This document shows, piece by piece, positions 60,601-64,000 of a stretch of DNA of 64,000 nt. Positions within the stretch are counted from its first letter, which is position 1. Each line of letters starts with the position of its first letter. Source of the stretch: Lingula anatina (lineage: Eukaryota; Brachiopoda; Lingulata; Lingulida; Lingulidae); contig NW_019776092.1 in NCBI RefSeq assembly GCF_001039355.2, positions 23,639 to 87,638 of the forward strand, given 5' to 3'. Position numbers and translations under genes: made by a program. Below the pieces are notes generated by a model. The model ran no database searches. It was not told the DNA's origin and saw only the letters and a program-made list of their open reading frames with translations.

Positions 60601-61050
60601 ATAGGAAACCCATTATTTCTTTTGCTTTATGCTTTAACGGATTCATATTCGCCAATTTAAAATGACATCCTTTTTAGTTTCCTTTGCTTTAGTCGAACGT
60701 ATATCTCAATAAGTGCATTATCTGGGGCGTTCTAATTAAAACTTTGAAATGATAAAATATAACAAGAATTAAAAAATAAATATATAGGTCTACCAATCTT
60801 TTTTTAAAAATAGTCTTGCTAAAAACTTAATGCAGTTCAGTTTTTTCAATTGTTGTTTTATTTTATAAAAAGTTACGGGCAACGCCCCCTCTCCAAAAGC
60901 CTCCTCGACAGCTTGATGTAGTTACGACATTGCCTGTTCGTTTAAATATTTGTTACAGTAGGCCTACTTACATCCGTTACCGAAAAAGGGTTCTCCAGGT
61001 TGTACCAGACACAGTCCAAGAACCACAACAGCTAATACTGTGGACGCCAT
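57698..61050 (-). CDS. Ly6-like + CBM14-like secreted proprotein, gene B
   Basis: Four minus-strand exons: 61050-60972, 60579-60412, 58987-58760, 58497-57698 (424 codons plus stop); all introns phase 1, matching gene A exon for exon. Signal peptide MASTVLAVVVLGLCLVQPG. The Ly6-like domain (43-130) opens CMECDSAWHSRC and closes CVCNTDNCN, with eight Cys. Exon 4 first encodes a helix (ISKEDLISLEIALQQQK), an acidic run (183-192), a Lys-Gly then Arg-Gly block (about 209-238) and a hydrophobic stretch (FFGLGALP). The dibasic site RRGKR then precedes Gln279 and the Cys-rich domain: CSYCGDLKCPTDFALPPY, CDSCVNYVTC, RSCTPGLVWNDFTKTCV, CYLTYSDRRTICDHYY. It ends soon after the last Cys. An acceptor 12 bases before the ATG implies a 5' leader intron. 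Role inferred as a secreted matrix protein. Confidence 0.85.
59163..59386. repeat. perfect 42-bp inverted repeat in intron 3 of gene B
   Basis: Arms 59163-59204 and 59345-59386 are perfect reverse complements over 42 bp, separated by 140 bp. A 13-bp direct repeat (atcacgttactga) lies outside at 59119-59131 and 59387-59399. No coding content. Confidence 0.9.
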
Positions 61051-61841
61051 CTGCCTTTGAATCTGAAATTCATATGGATATTTGATTAATAACTGTTGAG
61101 AGGCCACCGTGTTGCGTTTTCGCTTGATCACTTATGTGTAACCGTTGGTGCTATTTTAAGGCGGTATCATATGAAATATAAAGATGTATTCAAAAACGGG
61201 GTGGACACGGACCGAAACAACAAAACTTTTAACCCATTGAGATAAGTTTATTCTTACATACCTCCACTACCTCTCACATACGGGGGGGGGGCTATTTCTT
61301 TAGTACTTGGACTAAAGTCGACTTTGCGATCTATTGCCCTAAGAGCTGTTTTTTTTAGAAGAATTAGAATGATTTCCCCGGAATAAATGTACATGACATG
61401 CCTAAATGCTGTCACCAGTGATTGGAAAAAAAATTTTATCAAGCCATTCTCTATTTGCTCAAATGGCTTACTATTCTTATATTCTTGATAACGCAACTAA
61501 AGTGAATTTTAGCCCAAAATGACTTTTATTAAACAAGCACCAACATTTTAACTGTATCAAATCAGTGTGAAAAAATGCGCTAATGTTTAAGGGTAAATTT
61601 ACAAGTACTTTAAATGACTTCTCTCTAATATAATTTATATGCATTGTGTTATTCCAAAACAATTTTGGGTTACGTCAAAACAGTATCCACAGTAAGCCTA
61701 CATTTGTACCGCAGACTTATCCAAATATATGATACAATACGGTCTGATTCCACACAATCGGGGTATTCAATATAATATTGCTGTCAAAACCATATAAAGA
61801 TACCATAACAATTCAAAGGAATAATTCTTTTCCCAACCTAC

Positions 61842-62000
61842 CTCTTCGAGGAGTCTTCCACTTCTGTTAAGCGCAACCCAGCAAGCCGCAGAACTGCCCT
61901 AACCACAATCCACCAGGAAAACGAGAAATCCCCACATGAAATCCTAGCCGTGACGTCACACTCGTTATCTCTTTTTACCGTCACGACCCCCTCGTGCCTT
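61842..62000 (-). other. candidate 5' untranslated exon of gene B
   Basis: On the minus strand a good donor (GAAGAG/GTAGGTTGG) ends a GC-richer segment at 61842. The coding start at 61050 has an acceptor just upstream, so a leader exon is required. The 5' limit is a guess. Confidence 0.4.
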
Positions 62001-64000
62001 CCCGCATAAATTAACATATATCTATGTCGGCTGCGGTGTTGCAAGCACAGAGTAACGATTAAAATACGACCACCGTACCGCATGAGTCACGGACACGTCA
62101 TATCATTTGTTGTGGTCCTTGTGGTGATTACATACCCGGGACGTGCACATAGCCATTTAATACTTGTCAAATTGACGTACTTTTATATCTTTAGATTAAC
62201 GGATTAAATGAATTTTATGTAATACATGTATATTCACGCGTGGTTGATTTGAACTTTTCTTTTCAAATAATTATATGCAGATACATTCACTCCTTATTTT
62301 TTCTTTTTATATTTTCAAAATAAAAAAAAGCAAATACAGACTTTGTCCGTTTAAGTGAGCGTTGGAAGATGTCAGTTTTTAGGACAAAGCGCCTGCACTA
62401 ACCTCCCCTCCCCCCTTCACACTGGATGGCGTCCTTTTGTGTCCTTTGAGCGACCATAAAACTGGCAAGGTCGCCGTTGGACGCTCAAACAAGTTACGGT
62501 GATCGCTACGATTGCACACTGAAGTTCAAGAATCGCCGAGGACGCTAGTAACGCGGTGGAGGTTAGTCCCTGCAAGATCACTGAGGGACGCTCAGAAGAC
62601 GCACAGGCATCGCTGTGGTTCCAGAAAGGACGCACATGCATCACTTTGGTTGCAGAATGAATGCGCAGTGGTCAACACGAAAAAATATAATATTTTTACT
62701 CTCAAACGGGTCTTTGCTAGGGTATTTTTCACCAAAGAAATGAAAACTGAGGGTAACAGCTACTATAGGTCTTATAAAGCAGAAAAGACGCCGTCCAGTG
62801 TAAAGAGGTCTTAAGAAACCGCCCCGTTCACCGCAATGTGATTCTGCATGCTTTGCTGAAAGAAGTGGAGTACCCTTACGTTGTGGGGGCGTTATGCGTA
62901 GGTGCGTAGGTTTTAACCATGAGTGGTTTCTTTTTCACCCTGCGAAATGGTTAAGGAAATCAAAAGAAACAACGCGTTAACATTAACAAAAACAACTACT
63001 TCCGTTCTATTTCTAAAACCGCATTTTATCAAATCAATAAATATGGTATAACTTGGGGGGATATTTTATTATATCAAACAGAAATTGTTATAGTATTGGC
63101 GTTTTGTAATAAAATTAAGTCATCATATTAACTGATGATACTTAAAAGAGAATGAGACATTTTTAAGGGAAACACGACAAAAACATGCAATTTCCTTTCC
63201 TATGCCATTCATATAAAAGTAAAATTTCTTCCTCTACTAATAATCCTGGAACGGACGGTACTTTCTTATCTCCTTAGTAAAGATTTGTTAACATAAATTG
63301 ACATGTTTTTTTTTACTTTGTATGCTCCCAAATTATGGACTCAACCTCTACGAATATTTAAAATGCCACATTGATTTGAATAGTTTCAGTCTCATTTGAA
63401 AAAAAGCATTTTTTTATTTTAGTTTCCAATTCTTAACGCGTGCTTTGTAAGGCAAGCAAAAAGCACTAACGTATAAGAAAAAAATGTCCATACGCAGACT
63501 TAGGCAAGGGGTTCGTACGAATTACGTACTCAGGACGAACGCGTATACTCAGGCACACGTTGGTGTGCGCACCTGGAGGGAGCATGTTCTAAAACAATTC
63601 CATACGCTACTTCTAATTCCATTTTAATTAGGGCGATTTCATATGCTCAGAGTTGTGAACATAATCGATGCCACATACGATACGCAAATTTTCACATGCA
63701 CGTCATTCCGCTAGTTGTGACGGAGTCTTAAAGTACAACTAACCACCAGAAAACATTCAAATTAGACTAAAATGAAGTGATACTATTCACAACCATGATT
63801 TCCATATAGGGACCATTATCTTAGTACTTGCACTAGCCTATAGGTGGCTCTAGTGAAGAAGAGCGCGTACAGCTGGTGGTGAGCGAATGCGATAGGTGCG
63901 ATCGTGCTGTAAAAGGCAGAGGAAAAAGTTGAATGCGATCAGTAATATATTGCATACATCACTCGTTAAATATGTATTGATATTAAGATGTTAAGAGACA
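62001..64000. other. no gene seen; one inverted-repeat element
   Basis: Apart from the element at 62415-62805, I see no supportable exon up to the window end. Confidence 0.45.
62415..62805. mobile_element. inverted-repeat element with ACTGGA(T/C)GGCGTC ends
   Basis: Left end cttcacactggatggcgtcc and right end gacgccgtccagtgtaaag are inverted copies with few differences. The interior (391 bp in total) is rich in 'gacgct', 'cgatcg'-like and 'gatcac' phrases and has no long frame. It looks like a non-autonomous DNA transposon. Confidence 0.65.

Overview
The window is animal nuclear DNA. It is AT-rich, gene-sparse, rich in introns bounded by GT and AG, and full of microsatellites, short inverted-repeat elements and decayed transposons. 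The gene content (a divergent nicotinic receptor subunit, an ApoL-like protein, PAN/apple, CCP and SRCR ectodomain proteins, and Ly6 plus chitin-binding-like secreted proteins) fits a marine invertebrate, most likely a lophotrochozoan such as a mollusc or brachiopod. I cannot name the species from the sequence. There is one assembly gap (22692-23092) and one isolated ambiguous base (30437).

Layout. 1-7900 holds no convincing functional gene: a diverged repeat pair, a frameshifted unknown ORF and a decayed Ty3/gypsy-type reverse-transcriptase fragment. 7908-9890 (minus) is a two-coding-exon ApoL-like gene. 9100-17030 is a transposon field (Harbinger-type MITEs with TTA target duplications, a decayed Tc1/mariner element between direct repeats, other MITEs). 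18696-26950 (plus) is a receptor-like gene: PAN/apple-like domain, Ser/Thr stalk with seven 21-residue repeats, two CCP domains, one transmembrane segment. All five proposed introns are phase 1.

28559-40280 (minus) is a complete nicotinic acetylcholine receptor subunit of the non-alpha type. The exons for M2 and M3 lie inside a tandem duplication of about 1.45 kb, so the locus carries two copies of each, and there are two possible 5' ends with different signal peptides. 44938-46530 (minus) is a small secreted PAN-SRCR protein of three exons. 47846-49403 is a tandem array of three units of about 525 bp, each with one identical tRNA-His(GTG) gene.

52226-54602 (plus) and 57698-61050 (minus) are two paralogous convergent genes with identical exon phases. 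Each encodes a signal peptide, a Ly6/three-finger-like domain, a dibasic cleavage site followed by Gln, and a Cys-rich C-terminal domain that resembles a CBM14/peritrophin chitin-binding module. I regard this architecture and its inverted arrangement as the strongest candidate for something undescribed here.

Apart from the nicotinic receptor and the ApoL-like gene, the protein genes all encode secreted or membrane ectodomain proteins. Nothing in the sequence shows that they act together. Exon boundaries were read by eye from splice consensus and reading-frame continuity, with no transcript support.
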